Origin: an uncultured Cyclobacteriaceae bacterium
GTDB taxonomy: Bacteria; Bacteroidota; Bacteroidia; Cytophagales; Cyclobacteriaceae
Assembly (NCBI GenBank): GCA_937958005.1
Contig: CALGOB010000149.1
Location: forward strand, 1 to 62,796
Reading direction: 5' to 3'
Length of the DNA stretch: 62,796 nt
Of the stretch, positions 51,335-60,608 are shown piece after piece. The position numbers and the translations under genes were made by a program. A model generated the notes under the pieces. That model did no database searches, was not told the origin of the DNA, and saw only the letters and a program-made list of their open reading frames with translations. The first letter of the stretch is position 1, and each line of letters starts with the position of its first letter.

Positions 51335-52519
51335 CTAAACGGATTTTGAAATCTGCAGTGCTGCTCCTTGATTTTGAAAGAAATCATGAATGACAGAAAT
51401 TATCCTATCTTGTAGATCTCTAGTCAGATCAATATATAAGGGAAGCCGGATGATTTGATCAGACCAATTAGTGGTATTAATTAGCTTGGGTATATCATTA
51501 CTTTTACCCCGCTGATATGGGCTTATGTGAAGTGGGAGGTAATGAAAAATAGCCATTATCTTATTTGTTTTCATGTGCTGGATCAATGCATTTCTATTAC
51601 CTATATTTAGACATTTTAGGTAAAAAATATGTGCGTTATGACCAGTTTCATGCCCTGGTAGTTGAAAGAGGTCTGACTCGGAAGCTAGTGTTGAGAGTTG
51701 TTCATAGTAGTAACTCCAGAGCTCTTTCCTTTGATTCTGTATATGATCAAGTTCAAGGAGTTGTCCGTAAAGAAAAGCGGTACTTAATTCCGAAGGTTGA
51801 TAAGATGAGCCAGTGCTAACCCATTCATATTTACTCTTTAATCCACTCTCAAAATCGGACTTGTTTGTCCCTTCCTGCCATATTTGTAAGGCATTGCGTA
51901 ATTTACTCTGATCGTTAACAACGAGAAGGCCTCCTTCGCCACAATGTATATTTTTGGTTTCATGAAAAGAAAAGGTGCTAAAATGTCCAAAACTTCCTAA
52001 GGCCTTGCCTTTATAATAAGCATCTACTGCATGGGCACAATCCTCGATCAGAATTAACTGAAACTCTTCAACTATTCTCATGATTTCATCCATCAGACAA
52101 GCCACCCCAGCATAATGAACAATGACGAGTACTTTCGTTTTTTTAGTTATCAGATTTCTGATCGATTCAGGGCAAATATTAGGGTGATTGATTTGAGAGT
52201 CAGCAAATACGAGCTTTGCATTTGTTTTATCAAATGAAGCGGCAGTAGTTACATAGGCAAAAGAAGGAATGATCACTTCATCCGCTTCACTCAAATCACA
52301 AAGCGTAGCTGCAATTTCTAATGCACCAGAACAAGAATGAGTTAACAAACAGTTTTCAAAACCATAGTGATCATTGAAAAACGACATGCATTTTTTGCTG
52401 AATTGCCCATAACCCCCAGCAATATATTGATGATTGATTGCTTCAAGGACGTAGCTTTTTTCATTACCTGTGACATGGGGTTTGTTATAAGGTATCTGAG
52501 TCTCTTCTATGTTCTTCAT
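51335..52519 (-). CDS. DegT/DnrJ/EryC1/StrS aminotransferase (WecE/RffA-like)
   Basis: A 394-residue PLP enzyme that would aminate a keto-sugar nucleotide. Seen are HSCSGALEIAATLC (61-74), EVIIPSFAYVTTAASF, D160 in LIEDCAHAVDA and the PLP lysine K189 in FSFHETKNIHCGEGG. The SFHETKN block is the signature of the 4-amino-4,6-dideoxyhexose branch. No nucleotide-sugar dehydratase or epimerase gene is in the window. It is divergent from the PLP decarboxylase gene, 80 bp apart. Confidence 0.9.
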   Translation of the reverse strand: MKNIEETQIPYNKPHVTGNEKSYVLEAINHQYIAGGYGQFSKKCMSFFNDHYGFENCLLTHSCSGALEIAATLCDLSEADEVIIPSFAYVTTAASFDKTNAKLVFADSQINHPNICPESIRNLITKKTKVLVIVHYAGVACLMDEIMRIVEEFQLILIEDCAHAVDAYYKGKALGSFGHFSTFSFHETKNIHCGEGGLLVVNDQSKLRNALQIWQEGTNKSDFESGLKSKYEWVSTGSSYQPSELSTAFLYGQLLELDHIQNQRKELWSYYYEQLSTLASESDLFQLPGHETGHNAHIFYLKCLNIGNRNALIQHMKTNKIMAIFHYLPLHISPYQRGKSNDIPKLINTTNWSDQIIRLPLYIDLTRDLQDRIISVIHDFFQNQGAALQISKSV

Positions 52520-52599
52520 TAAATGTATTATTCCACTAAAAACAGTTAGTGATGGCGCATTAAAGATAGGGAAATGAAGTATCTTTATGCATCGAAAAG

Positions 52600-53793
52600 A
52601 TGGATAAATTAATAGAAATAGGAATGGATGGAAAAAGATTGACAGGTTCTGAAATAGAGATGCTCGCTTCAGAATATGGGACAGGAAAATACGTTTTCTT
52701 TCCTCCTGGTTTCACGCCTTTCATCAATCAAATAAAAGGTGCTTTTGCGCAAAGATCTATCCAATTGTCCGTTGCTTATTCCATCAAAGCGAATTATCAC
52801 AAAGCCTTATTGGAACTTGCTAATAATGAAGGTTTATGTTTTGATTGTGCTTCTATTGAGGAGATTGATAAAGCAATTCTTTCGGGTATCAGCGCTGAAA
52901 ATATATGGCTCAATACACCCTATTTACATGCCGAATTACTGCAAAAGTGTATTCAAGAAAGAATTAAAGTGCATGTTGATAACATCGAGCAATTATTAGC
53001 TTTGCAAAAAGAGGCAGAGAGACAACAGACAAAAGCAGGAATTGGCATTAGGTTTAATTTTCCTGAAGTAGATGTTTCGAGATTTGGTATTGAAGCAACT
53101 GAAGAGAATATTAGTTATTTGATCGTTTCCTTGCAGCAGGCTCCAAATTTAGAATTGAAAGTTTTGCACACACATTATTCCGGAGCAGACCGATCTGCTG
53201 TTAAATTTGCCAATCGTGCAGAAGCTTTATTTAAACTGTATGACTCTTATTTTAAGAATTATCAAGGACTACAACTGAATCTTGGCGGTGGTATTTCCGG
53301 CCCTATGACAGAACAACTAGCAGCTCAATTTGTTCCAAGGCCAGCTACTATAGAAGACTATTCCTTAGCCTTGCAAAAGGTATGGAAGAACTATGATTTG
53401 ACTAATGTTAGCCTAGTAGTGGAACCAGGAATGGCAATTGCTGCGCATGCATTTTATTATTTAGCTGAAGTCATACACATCAAAGAGATTCAAGGGCAAT
53501 CAATCGCGCTTATAAATGCCAGTAATATTTTTCTAAAACCGACGGGTCACAACAGGCAATTGTCTTTTGATATTATTTCAAGAAATCTTGGAAAAAACGG
53601 GAAATATCTTTTAGCTGGTATGACCTGTATGGAAAAAGATATCCTTGGGGAATACATTGGGGAATTAGCCGTTGGAGATCTTATTTGTTTCAATAATGTA
53701 GGGGCATATACAATGTCTTACCGGCCTGATTTTATTTTTCATGAACCAGAAACAATTATACTAGCAGGAGAATTAATGAATGAACCGGTTTAA
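52600..53793 (+). CDS. Fold-type III PLP decarboxylase (Orn/DAP decarboxylase family)
   Basis: A 397-residue alanine-racemase-fold decarboxylase. The PLP lysine is K63 in AYSIKANYH. Other motifs are CFDCASIEEID (about 79-89), LHTHYSG, NLGGGISGPMTEQ (phosphate binding), EPGMAIAAHAFYY and the second-subunit MTCMEKDILGE...DLICFNNVGAYTMSYR. It is closer to the biosynthetic members acting on unusual amino-acid carboxylates than to LysA. It is 3 bp from the first cupin-like gene, so the two are probably co-translated. Confidence 0.85.
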   Translation: MDKLIEIGMDGKRLTGSEIEMLASEYGTGKYVFFPPGFTPFINQIKGAFAQRSIQLSVAYSIKANYHKALLELANNEGLCFDCASIEEIDKAILSGISAENIWLNTPYLHAELLQKCIQERIKVHVDNIEQLLALQKEAERQQTKAGIGIRFNFPEVDVSRFGIEATEENISYLIVSLQQAPNLELKVLHTHYSGADRSAVKFANRAEALFKLYDSYFKNYQGLQLNLGGGISGPMTEQLAAQFVPRPATIEDYSLALQKVWKNYDLTNVSLVVEPGMAIAAHAFYYLAEVIHIKEIQGQSIALINASNIFLKPTGHNRQLSFDIISRNLGKNGKYLLAGMTCMEKDILGEYIGELAVGDLICFNNVGAYTMSYRPDFIFHEPETIILAGELMNEPV

Positions 53794-53796
53794 TCA

Positions 53797-54894
53797 ATGA
53801 ATAAAGATCCAAGACTTCCAATTAATACATTTTCATTCACCCAGAGAGCAACCTATAATTTTTTTCAGGTGTTGGATCATTTCCTGTCAAGACCAGTGAC
53901 AGGAAAGTTACTTGGAAAAGCAAGATATAAAGCATTTGAAGGAGTGAAAAAGGTGATGGAATCTAAAACGGATGCTAAAGTGATTCCAGTAGAAAGACGA
54001 ACTGATCTGAGCATAGAAGAATTTAAAAACTACTACGTGAAAAACGGCATACCTGTAGTTTTTGAAGGAGCTGCTAAAGATTGGGAATGCTGCAAAACTT
54101 GGACTCCAGAATTTTTCAAAGCACAATACGGAAATGATGAAGTTCCGTTAATTGATGCTATTTACCTTGATCAAGGTGTGAAATATGTAAAACTAGGAGA
54201 AATTATTGATGAAGTTTTAAAAGGGAATAGTTCCTATTTGAGGTTTTACAACATGCTGTCAAGACACCCAGAAAGATACAATGATTTTGATAGGGAATGG
54301 TTACGCAAACTTCGCCATAAAGATGCTTATGTGGAATTTACGCAGATTTTCATAGGTGGTGAAAATTCTAATACAGGTATGCATAATTCTCACGCTGATA
54401 ACTTGTTTGTACAGGTACATGGTGAAAAAGAATGGATTTTACATCCTAACCATTACGTACCTATTATCGATCCACCAAGTACTACAGGTGGAACCTATCG
54501 GATAACACCCAAACGCGGAAAATACGGTCAGCCGTTTGATCCCTTTACTCCTGATTATGAAAGTTATCCACTATTCAAAAATGCGGACAGTTATCATGTG
54601 ATTTTAAAACCAGGAGATGTATTTTACAACCCGCCGTACATGTGGCATACAGTGCGTAACAATACAGAAAGTATAGGATTAGGTTTCCGGTGGGTGAGTG
54701 CGTCAAGTGCATTTCGGTCTTCTCCACTTTACTATTTACTTGATCTTTGTGCCTATAGGCCTTCGTATTTTAAAGCTTTTAAATGGTACAAGGACGATAG
54801 TAATGCTGAGTTCTTATATGCTGAAAAAATGATGCGAAAGCATAAAGCTAAGCTAGAGAAACAAGAGCGAAAGAAGCAACAGCAAAATAACTGA
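53797..54894 (+). CDS. Cupin/JmjC-like protein, paralog 1
   Basis: A 365-residue protein of the cupin_8/JmjC type. It has an N-terminal signature QRATYNFFQVLDHF (16-29) shared by the three paralogs. The jelly-roll has GMHNSHADNLFVQVHGEKEW (194-213) and NPPYMWHTVRNNTESIGLGF (278 onward). The family's HxD iron pair reads H196-N-S198; the distal His is H284. A second His, H199, follows. DPPST, PDYESYP and YYLLDLCAYRPSY are also shared. It is 3 bp after the PLP decarboxylase, suggesting a joint pathway. Confidence 0.85.
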   Translation: MNKDPRLPINTFSFTQRATYNFFQVLDHFLSRPVTGKLLGKARYKAFEGVKKVMESKTDAKVIPVERRTDLSIEEFKNYYVKNGIPVVFEGAAKDWECCKTWTPEFFKAQYGNDEVPLIDAIYLDQGVKYVKLGEIIDEVLKGNSSYLRFYNMLSRHPERYNDFDREWLRKLRHKDAYVEFTQIFIGGENSNTGMHNSHADNLFVQVHGEKEWILHPNHYVPIIDPPSTTGGTYRITPKRGKYGQPFDPFTPDYESYPLFKNADSYHVILKPGDVFYNPPYMWHTVRNNTESIGLGFRWVSASSAFRSSPLYYLLDLCAYRPSYFKAFKWYKDDSNAEFLYAEKMMRKHKAKLEKQERKKQQQNN

Positions 54895-54895
54895 C

Positions 54896-55660
54896 CTAAT
54901 TGTGTTTCAAAGCGCCGTAAAATGAATTGATATGTAAATTAAGTAGATATCCATTTGGGCGTAATCCCTGCCTGTGAAACGTTTTTTGAACTACAGTATT
55001 TTGAATTTGAGCATAGGCCATTCCCCACTTTTGCCCAATGGATTTTCCATGATTTTGAATGAAGCTGACAAGGTCAAGATAAAGTCCTTTGCCCTGAAAT
55101 TCAGGCAACAACCCAGCATAAGTGGCGGCACCTCCATTTCCCTCTTTGTAACTCGTTATAAATCCCACAGACTTACCTTTGAAGTTGATCAGGTGGGAAT
55201 AGTGATTTTTACGATGAGACTTGTTAAGTGTATTGATATAGCTGGCAAGGCAGTGCAGTTGATTCTCTTTATTTTGGACATGCTCAAGGCCTGGGTTGAT
55301 GAAATAGGAAGCTGGCGTGGTAGCGAATATCTTTTTAACCAGCCCTGTAAAATCAACCTCGCTTTCTCCAGTATATTCTGTGAATTCAACCGAGTCATTT
55401 CTATAAGGGATCAAATTGTTTCTTTGAAAATTAGCTTTGTATTCAATAACAATTCCCAGTACGTAATAAGGTAACCCTAACTGGTCCAGTAATGTATAAA
55501 GATTTTCTGGGCTATCTCGGACGGATAGTTTAAGGACATCAATTCTCTCTTCTTTGAGGCTTTCCTGTAATAGTTCGATTGAATGTAACGAATTGAGATC
55601 ACCTCTTGCTATTCTATAACCAAGAATGTTACCTTCATCTTCACTTATTGTAAAAAGCAT
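54896..55660 (-). CDS. GNAT-family N-acetyltransferase
   Basis: A 254-residue protein whose C-terminal half is a GNAT domain: VGFITSYKEGNGGAATYAGL and LPEFQGKGLYLDLVSFI, with the acetyl-CoA loop QGKG at about 190, then VQKTFHRQGLRPNGYLLNLH. The N-terminal 120 residues are a second, degenerate GNAT-like half (EDEGNILGYRIARGD). It would acylate an amine, perhaps an amino sugar made by the DegT enzyme nearby. It is convergent with paralog 1, 1 bp apart. Confidence 0.8.
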   Translation of the reverse strand: MLFTISEDEGNILGYRIARGDLNSLHSIELLQESLKEERIDVLKLSVRDSPENLYTLLDQLGLPYYVLGIVIEYKANFQRNNLIPYRNDSVEFTEYTGESEVDFTGLVKKIFATTPASYFINPGLEHVQNKENQLHCLASYINTLNKSHRKNHYSHLINFKGKSVGFITSYKEGNGGAATYAGLLPEFQGKGLYLDLVSFIQNHGKSIGQKWGMAYAQIQNTVVQKTFHRQGLRPNGYLLNLHINSFYGALKHN

Positions 55661-55842
55661 AATACCTAAATCATTTGATAAAATGACAACCTGTCAAATT
55701 GATTAATTGAATTGTAATTTTACTACATTTAAACTAAGAAGCATTCAGGGGGAACATAAATCTTATTTTTGAGCTATTATCTTTCCTATTTTATATAGAT
55801 TGCCCGCTGATTGATGGAACGAAATTCGCAGGTAATATATCA

Positions 55843-56907
55843 ATGAAGGTAGACCCAAGACTTCCGAAAAACCCTTTTAATTTCAAGCAGAGAGCGACCT
55901 ATAATTTTTTTCAGGTTTTAGATCATTTTATTACCAGGCAGATGACCCTAAAGTTGCTCGGTAACTGGCGTTATAAAGCTTTTTTAAGGGCAGCAGAATC
56001 CCTCAAGAAAAAAGGAAAAGGGGAGTTGATTCAAGTTGAGCGACGCAGTAATTTAACTGAAGAAGAATTTAAAAACGAATATGTAAAAAAAGGAATTCCA
56101 GTTGTACTAACAGGTGCTGCAAATAACTGGGATTGTGTTAAAAAATGGAGCCCTCAGTTTTTTAAAAAATTACACGGATCAGATCAAGTACCCATCATTG
56201 ACAGTGCGGACTTGGGTAAGGATATTGAATATATTAGTTTGGCTGAGTTAATAGACGCAATAGAACAAGGTAATAACAAGGCATATTTTCGATTCTATAA
56301 CCTACTTGTACAGCATCCCGAGCACTTGAAAGATTTTGATTTGGAATGGTTGCGAAGCTTTCGCCATAAGAGGCAATATTTTGAATCTTTTCAGGTATTT
56401 ATTGGTGGCGAAGGGTCCATGACAGATATTCACAATGCGCATATCGCCAATCTTTTCGTTCAGGCATATGGAAAAAAGGAATGGGTGCTATACCCTAACC
56501 ACTATGTTCCATTCATCGATCCCCCGTCCACTGAGAACGGAATCTTTCGCAATGCACCTGCTAGGGTTGACAATAAAGCCTTTAATCCATTTAATCCAGA
56601 TTTTGAAGCCTACCCATACTTCGGGTGTCTCGATGGTTATCGTGTGATACTGGAACCAGGAGATGTGCTTTACAACCCACCATTCATGTGGCATGCGGTC
56701 AGGAACCTTACCGACAGCATCGGGGTTGGTTTTCGGTGGGTAAATGTCTGGCACTCTTTCAAAGCTTCTCCCACCTATTACCTGCTTGACCTGATGGCCT
56801 ACAGACCCAACTATTTTAAATCAATCAGAATGGTGAAGCAAAATGCGAACCAGCAATTTATTCACAGATTGGAAAAAATGAGGAAGTATAAAAAGGGCAA
56901 ACTTTAG
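55843..56907 (+). CDS. Cupin/JmjC-like protein, paralog 2
   Basis: A 354-residue paralog with QRATYNFFQVLDHF (16-29), DIHNAHIANLFVQAYGKKEW (195-214) and NPPFMWHAVRNLTDSIGVGF (278 onward). The HxD position is H197-N-A199, with H200 following and distal H284. A candidate -7 box, TATTTTTG, is at 55764-55771, so it may have its own promoter. The tail is Lys-rich. Confidence 0.85.
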   Translation: MKVDPRLPKNPFNFKQRATYNFFQVLDHFITRQMTLKLLGNWRYKAFLRAAESLKKKGKGELIQVERRSNLTEEEFKNEYVKKGIPVVLTGAANNWDCVKKWSPQFFKKLHGSDQVPIIDSADLGKDIEYISLAELIDAIEQGNNKAYFRFYNLLVQHPEHLKDFDLEWLRSFRHKRQYFESFQVFIGGEGSMTDIHNAHIANLFVQAYGKKEWVLYPNHYVPFIDPPSTENGIFRNAPARVDNKAFNPFNPDFEAYPYFGCLDGYRVILEPGDVLYNPPFMWHAVRNLTDSIGVGFRWVNVWHSFKASPTYYLLDLMAYRPNYFKSIRMVKQNANQQFIHRLEKMRKYKKGKL

Positions 56908-57244
56908 GTGAAGTGCTGCTTTTACTGAATGAAACCTTTGTCCAGCTTTCTGGCATATCTCAATAGACGATTCAAAGAACTGTTCCCGTTTCACTGATTG
57001 AAACAGGTAGTTCATAATGCCATTTCTAGAACTAATTTTATTGATTTCAGAGCGACCAGCTAATCAATAGATATCAGAAATACTGCTTCTTTTTTTGTAT
57101 TTACAAAGTATTAGATCTATTAGGAAACGACTTTTAATCCCTAAGGGATATTAATTCCCCTAGCCGGGCGCCCCGACTCTTAAGACGATCATTAAATTAT
57201 TGCCCATAGATACCCCGTACCCTTGGGTCGGGGTTGGTTCATTA
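56908..57244. other. 337-bp gap containing repeat B copy 3
   Basis: No gene is seen between the convergent cupin paralog 2 and sulfotransferase genes. Repeat B copy 3 fills the right third. Confidence 0.6.
57133..57243 (+). repeat. Repeat B copy 3 (111 bp, long form)
   Basis: Long form with the 14-bp insert (TAGCCGGGCGCCC region), as in copy 2. It ends one base before the stop codon of the minus-strand sulfotransferase gene. Confidence 0.88.
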
Positions 57245-58339
57245 TCAACCGACTTTTTTTGATCTAAAAAAGCTAAAAACATTTACCATCCTCAAAAGCT
57301 TTCTCATTCCAAATTGCGAGCTAAAATAGAAATTTGTTATTAAAGAATTTTGGTAGGCCAATATTAAATAAAAAATATCAACAGGAGTAAAAAGAAAGAA
57401 ATCTGACAGGTGACGTTTACGAATCAGGTAACCAAAATAATTAAGCTCTTTGTAACAAATCAAATTAATTTTCCGGAGATCTTTATTACTAAAGTAATGA
57501 TCAATCGAAATTTTTGACTTAAGTGATTCGTTAGACAAAGATGATTTATGTTGTTTTTCGAAAAGATGATTTACAGCTTCATAATTATCATAATGATTAT
57601 TCGTGATAAAGTTTCGAAATCCTTCAAAGGTTGACTTATTGTTCAGCATGGCAGATTCAAAAGTCACCTTGAAAAAATTACATATTTTCTTTAGCTCTCT
57701 TTCCTTGTTATTAATTAAATCTTCAAAAAAGAGAATATGATAATTAGCTTTTGGTATGTCCGGATTGACAAAATATTTGTTTTTTCTCTTCCATGTAACT
57801 GATTGAAATACTATATTTTTAGACCCCATACCTGCTTCAATAGAACTTCTAATATTGGTATAGCAATCTCTAATCAAAAAAACGTATTTTGAATCCATAT
57901 TATGATGATGCATTTTGCTTAGCATGCTACTAAAATTTAATTCTTTGTTGATGATTATTCGTATATCTTTTTTCTCATTATAAATAGTTCCGAAATAATG
58001 CAACTGAAATAAATTTATGAACTCTCTGTATTTTAAATTTAATCTGATATACTTTTTCAATTTACTTAGCATCTCAGTTTTAGCAAAAAGCATGACACGA
58101 TTAGCATCAACATTGATCGTGAAAAAAAAATCCTTTAAAAATTGGCTAATTACCTCTTCACTATTAAAAATCACATTACTGTATTTTGAGTATAGCAACC
58201 AATAGGTATTTTCTTCGTGTATGGTTTGAATTTCTGAATGTCCCTGAAGTAACAAATTCAACAGAGTGCTCCCGCTTCTGTTTTTTGTGAGAATATAATG
58301 GTTTTCAATTCGATTAAGTTTCTCCTTGGTTATTTTCAT
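57245..58339 (-). CDS. Sulfotransferase-like protein
   Basis: A 364-residue P-loop protein. The PAPS 5'-phosphosulfate loop is TKNRSGSTLLNLLLQGH (18-34) and the 3'-phosphate motif is FLIRDCYTNIRSSIEAG (R157, S165). It would move a sulfuryl group from PAPS to a hydroxyl or amine, of unknown acceptor. The gene looks more AT-rich and uses more Asn, Lys and Ile than its neighbours, which hints at transfer. The stop codon directly adjoins repeat B copy 3. Confidence 0.78.
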   Translation of the reverse strand: MKITKEKLNRIENHYILTKNRSGSTLLNLLLQGHSEIQTIHEENTYWLLYSKYSNVIFNSEEVISQFLKDFFFTINVDANRVMLFAKTEMLSKLKKYIRLNLKYREFINLFQLHYFGTIYNEKKDIRIIINKELNFSSMLSKMHHHNMDSKYVFLIRDCYTNIRSSIEAGMGSKNIVFQSVTWKRKNKYFVNPDIPKANYHILFFEDLINNKERELKKICNFFKVTFESAMLNNKSTFEGFRNFITNNHYDNYEAVNHLFEKQHKSSLSNESLKSKISIDHYFSNKDLRKINLICYKELNYFGYLIRKRHLSDFFLFTPVDIFYLILAYQNSLITNFYFSSQFGMRKLLRMVNVFSFFRSKKVG

Positions 58340-58513
58340 TTTACCTTAGGGTTAAATCCTGATGGGTGAAAAGTCATATTTGTTCATTGTCCGATAATAT
58401 TAATTTAGCTTTCATAAACTTACTTATCCAATTGACATTCTTTATGTAATAGTCAGCAGAAGCCGATTGATATACCGAAGATTTTAAGAACAAAATATTG
58501 CTATTGATTCGTG

Positions 58514-59596
58514 TCATGTGGTTCCTTTGCTTTTAATCTTTGCAATTTTTTTCTCCATCATTTTTAGGCGATGAATGAACTGTGCATTGGCATCTTCTTT
58601 GGTCATTTTTAATGATTTAATGTAGTTAGGTCGAAAGGCAAGTACATCTAATAGGTAATATACAGGGGAGGTCTTAAATGAATCTATCATATTAACCCAA
58701 CGAAAACCTAGCCCAATGGTCTCAGTCTTATTGAATACTGCATGCCACATATGAGGGGGATTATACAGTATATCTCCTGCTTCTAGTTTCACTTTGTAAC
58801 CATCAAGGAATTCGAAAAACGGATAGCCTTCATAGTCTGGGTCAAACGGATTAAATGGTTTCCCTTCAGCACGAATAGGGGTAGTGCGATAAATGCCGTT
58901 AAAAGTGCTGGGAGGATCAATAAAAGGGACGAAGTAATTAGGATAAAGTACCCATTCTTTGATACCTTCAATCTGCACAAAAAAGTTGGAAATATGAGCA
59001 TTGTGCAACTCCGTTCTGGTTCCGACTCCCCCTAAAAAAGCTTGAAATGATTCAAAATACCGATTTTTATGTACATATTTTTTAATCCATTCTAAATCTA
59101 TCTCTTCTATATGCTCAGGATGTTGAGCGATTAAATTATAATATCTGAAGTATGGGGTTTTATCTCCTTCTTGTAATCTCTCTATTAGTTCCTTCAGGGA
59201 AGATTTTTCAATTCCTTTTGTAGGATCTATAGCATGAATGATGGGGACTTCATCTTCACCATGTAATTCCTTTATGTAATTTAAATCCCATTTTTTTACA
59301 CTTTCCCAACCCTTAGCAGCCCCCTTTAGGACAACAGGGATTCCTCGTTCTAGATAATAGTCCTTAAATTCCTTTTCAGTTAGTCCTGTTTTATATTCAA
59401 TGTCAATAATCTGTCCTTTGCCTTTTGCCTCAAGTGATTTACTTATATTTTTAAAAGCACGATATCGTAATTTACCCAAAAGTTTTACGACAATGGGCCT
59501 ACCTAAAAAGTGATCTAAGACTTGAAAAAAATTATACGTAGCTCGTTGTCTCCAAGAAAAATAAACAAGAGGTAAACGGGGATCACTCGGTTTCAT
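58514..59596 (-). CDS. Cupin/JmjC-like protein, paralog 3
   Basis: A 360-residue paralog on the minus strand with QRATYNFFQVLDHF (17-30), ELHNAHISNFFVQIEGIKEW (196-215) and NPPHMWHAVFNKTETIGLGF (279 onward). The HxD position is H198-N-A200, with H201 following and distal H285. It lies 68 bp downstream of the GT2 gene and may be the last gene of a dehalogenase-like/GT2/cupin transcript. Confidence 0.85.
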   Translation of the reverse strand: MKPSDPRLPLVYFSWRQRATYNFFQVLDHFLGRPIVVKLLGKLRYRAFKNISKSLEAKGKGQIIDIEYKTGLTEKEFKDYYLERGIPVVLKGAAKGWESVKKWDLNYIKELHGEDEVPIIHAIDPTKGIEKSSLKELIERLQEGDKTPYFRYYNLIAQHPEHIEEIDLEWIKKYVHKNRYFESFQAFLGGVGTRTELHNAHISNFFVQIEGIKEWVLYPNYFVPFIDPPSTFNGIYRTTPIRAEGKPFNPFDPDYEGYPFFEFLDGYKVKLEAGDILYNPPHMWHAVFNKTETIGLGFRWVNMIDSFKTSPVYYLLDVLAFRPNYIKSLKMTKEDANAQFIHRLKMMEKKIAKIKSKGTT

Positions 59597-59664
59597 GTAT
59601 TGGCACTTTTTATTTTCATTAAATTGAATTGATAGGTACTTTCAATTTTACAAACTCATCTCTA

Positions 59665-60603
59665 TTATGCTTCTTTCCAAATTGCATAAGCGTCTGCTCC
59701 CAAATAACTCATCATGATTTTTTTGCAATAGCTAAATAGCAGTACAAACCCAAATGCCATTGAAGCAAAACCACCAGTAATGATTGCTAAAGAGAGGTTA
59801 TTCGATATTTCAAAAGAAGATACCATTAAGGTTAAGACGACTAAAACAACTGTCAATAAAATAAAAAATAAAGTCAAAAAGATAAATAGATGCCAAGGGA
59901 TTTCAGTTGTTACCATTATAATTTCTAATGCTATTCGCAGTTTTTTGAAAAAATTATATTGTGACTTTCCCTTTTTTCTTGGCTGATGATCTACATAGAT
60001 GTAATCCATCAAAGCTGGAGACACCATAGTGAAAAAAACTTGGGTACTCCTCATTCTGTATTCGTTATACTCTTCTCGTTTGTAGCGTATTTTAGTCAGG
60101 ATTCGAAAGGTAGAAAAACGCATTTTTTCTTTCTTCTTAAAGATCACCGTGTTGATCAACCATTCAATGATTCCCGTGGTTATCTTTTGAAAGTGACCTG
60201 TTTTTTTTTCTTTTGGCACGCCAAAAAGAAGATATTTTTCATCTGGGTTAAATGCTTCAATAAGCTTGGGTATTTCCTCTGGTGGATATTGTAAGTCATC
60301 GTCGATGATTACCATGATATCGGCTTTTGCTTCTCTAATACCACAAATGGTAGCAGCAGCCTGACCAAAGTTTCTGGTCAATTGTAATAATCTTATATAG
60401 GGTCTTTCAGCCTTGATTCGTATAAGTTCCTTCCATGAGTGATCAGTACTAAAATCATCAATCAACAACAATTCATAAGGAGCATTAACGGCCATTGTTT
60501 GATCTATTCTGCCTATAAGTTCTTCAAGGGTTTCAGCGCTGTTATATACAGGTACAATTACTGTGTAATTGGGACTAATATTGTTTTCCGTTTGCACAAG
60601 CAA
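59665..60603 (-). CDS. GT2-family glycosyltransferase, polyprenyl-phosphate type
   Basis: A 312-residue inner-membrane enzyme. The GT-A domain has YTVIVPVYNSAETLEELIG (13-31), LLIDDFSTDHSW (D49, D50), LTRNFGQAAATICGIR and the nucleotide-metal DDDLQYPPEEI (101-111). Two C-terminal hydrophobic helices (about 237-262 and 270-295) are as in ArnC, GtrB and DPM1. These transfer a sugar to undecaprenyl phosphate. It is 5 bp from the upstream hydrolase gene, so both are in one transcript. Confidence 0.9.
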   Translation of the reverse strand: MLVQTENNISPNYTVIVPVYNSAETLEELIGRIDQTMAVNAPYELLLIDDFSTDHSWKELIRIKAERPYIRLLQLTRNFGQAAATICGIREAKADIMVIIDDDLQYPPEEIPKLIEAFNPDEKYLLFGVPKEKKTGHFQKITTGIIEWLINTVIFKKKEKMRFSTFRILTKIRYKREEYNEYRMRSTQVFFTMVSPALMDYIYVDHQPRKKGKSQYNFFKKLRIALEIIMVTTEIPWHLFIFLTLFFILLTVVLVVLTLMVSSFEISNNLSLAIITGGFASMAFGFVLLFSYCKKIMMSYLGADAYAIWKEA

Positions 60604-60608
60604 TGATA

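Noticed and set aside
51565-51819. An 84-codon open frame on the plus strand
   Set aside because: It is antisense to the DegT aminotransferase gene and has no recognisable features.
54974-55474. A 166-codon open frame on the plus strand
   Set aside because: It is antisense to the GNAT gene, whose acetyl-CoA motif is clear. The plus frame shows no motif.
59986-60294. A 102-codon Phe-rich open frame on the plus strand
   Set aside because: It is antisense to the GT2 gene and its hydrophobicity mirrors Lys codons on the other strand.
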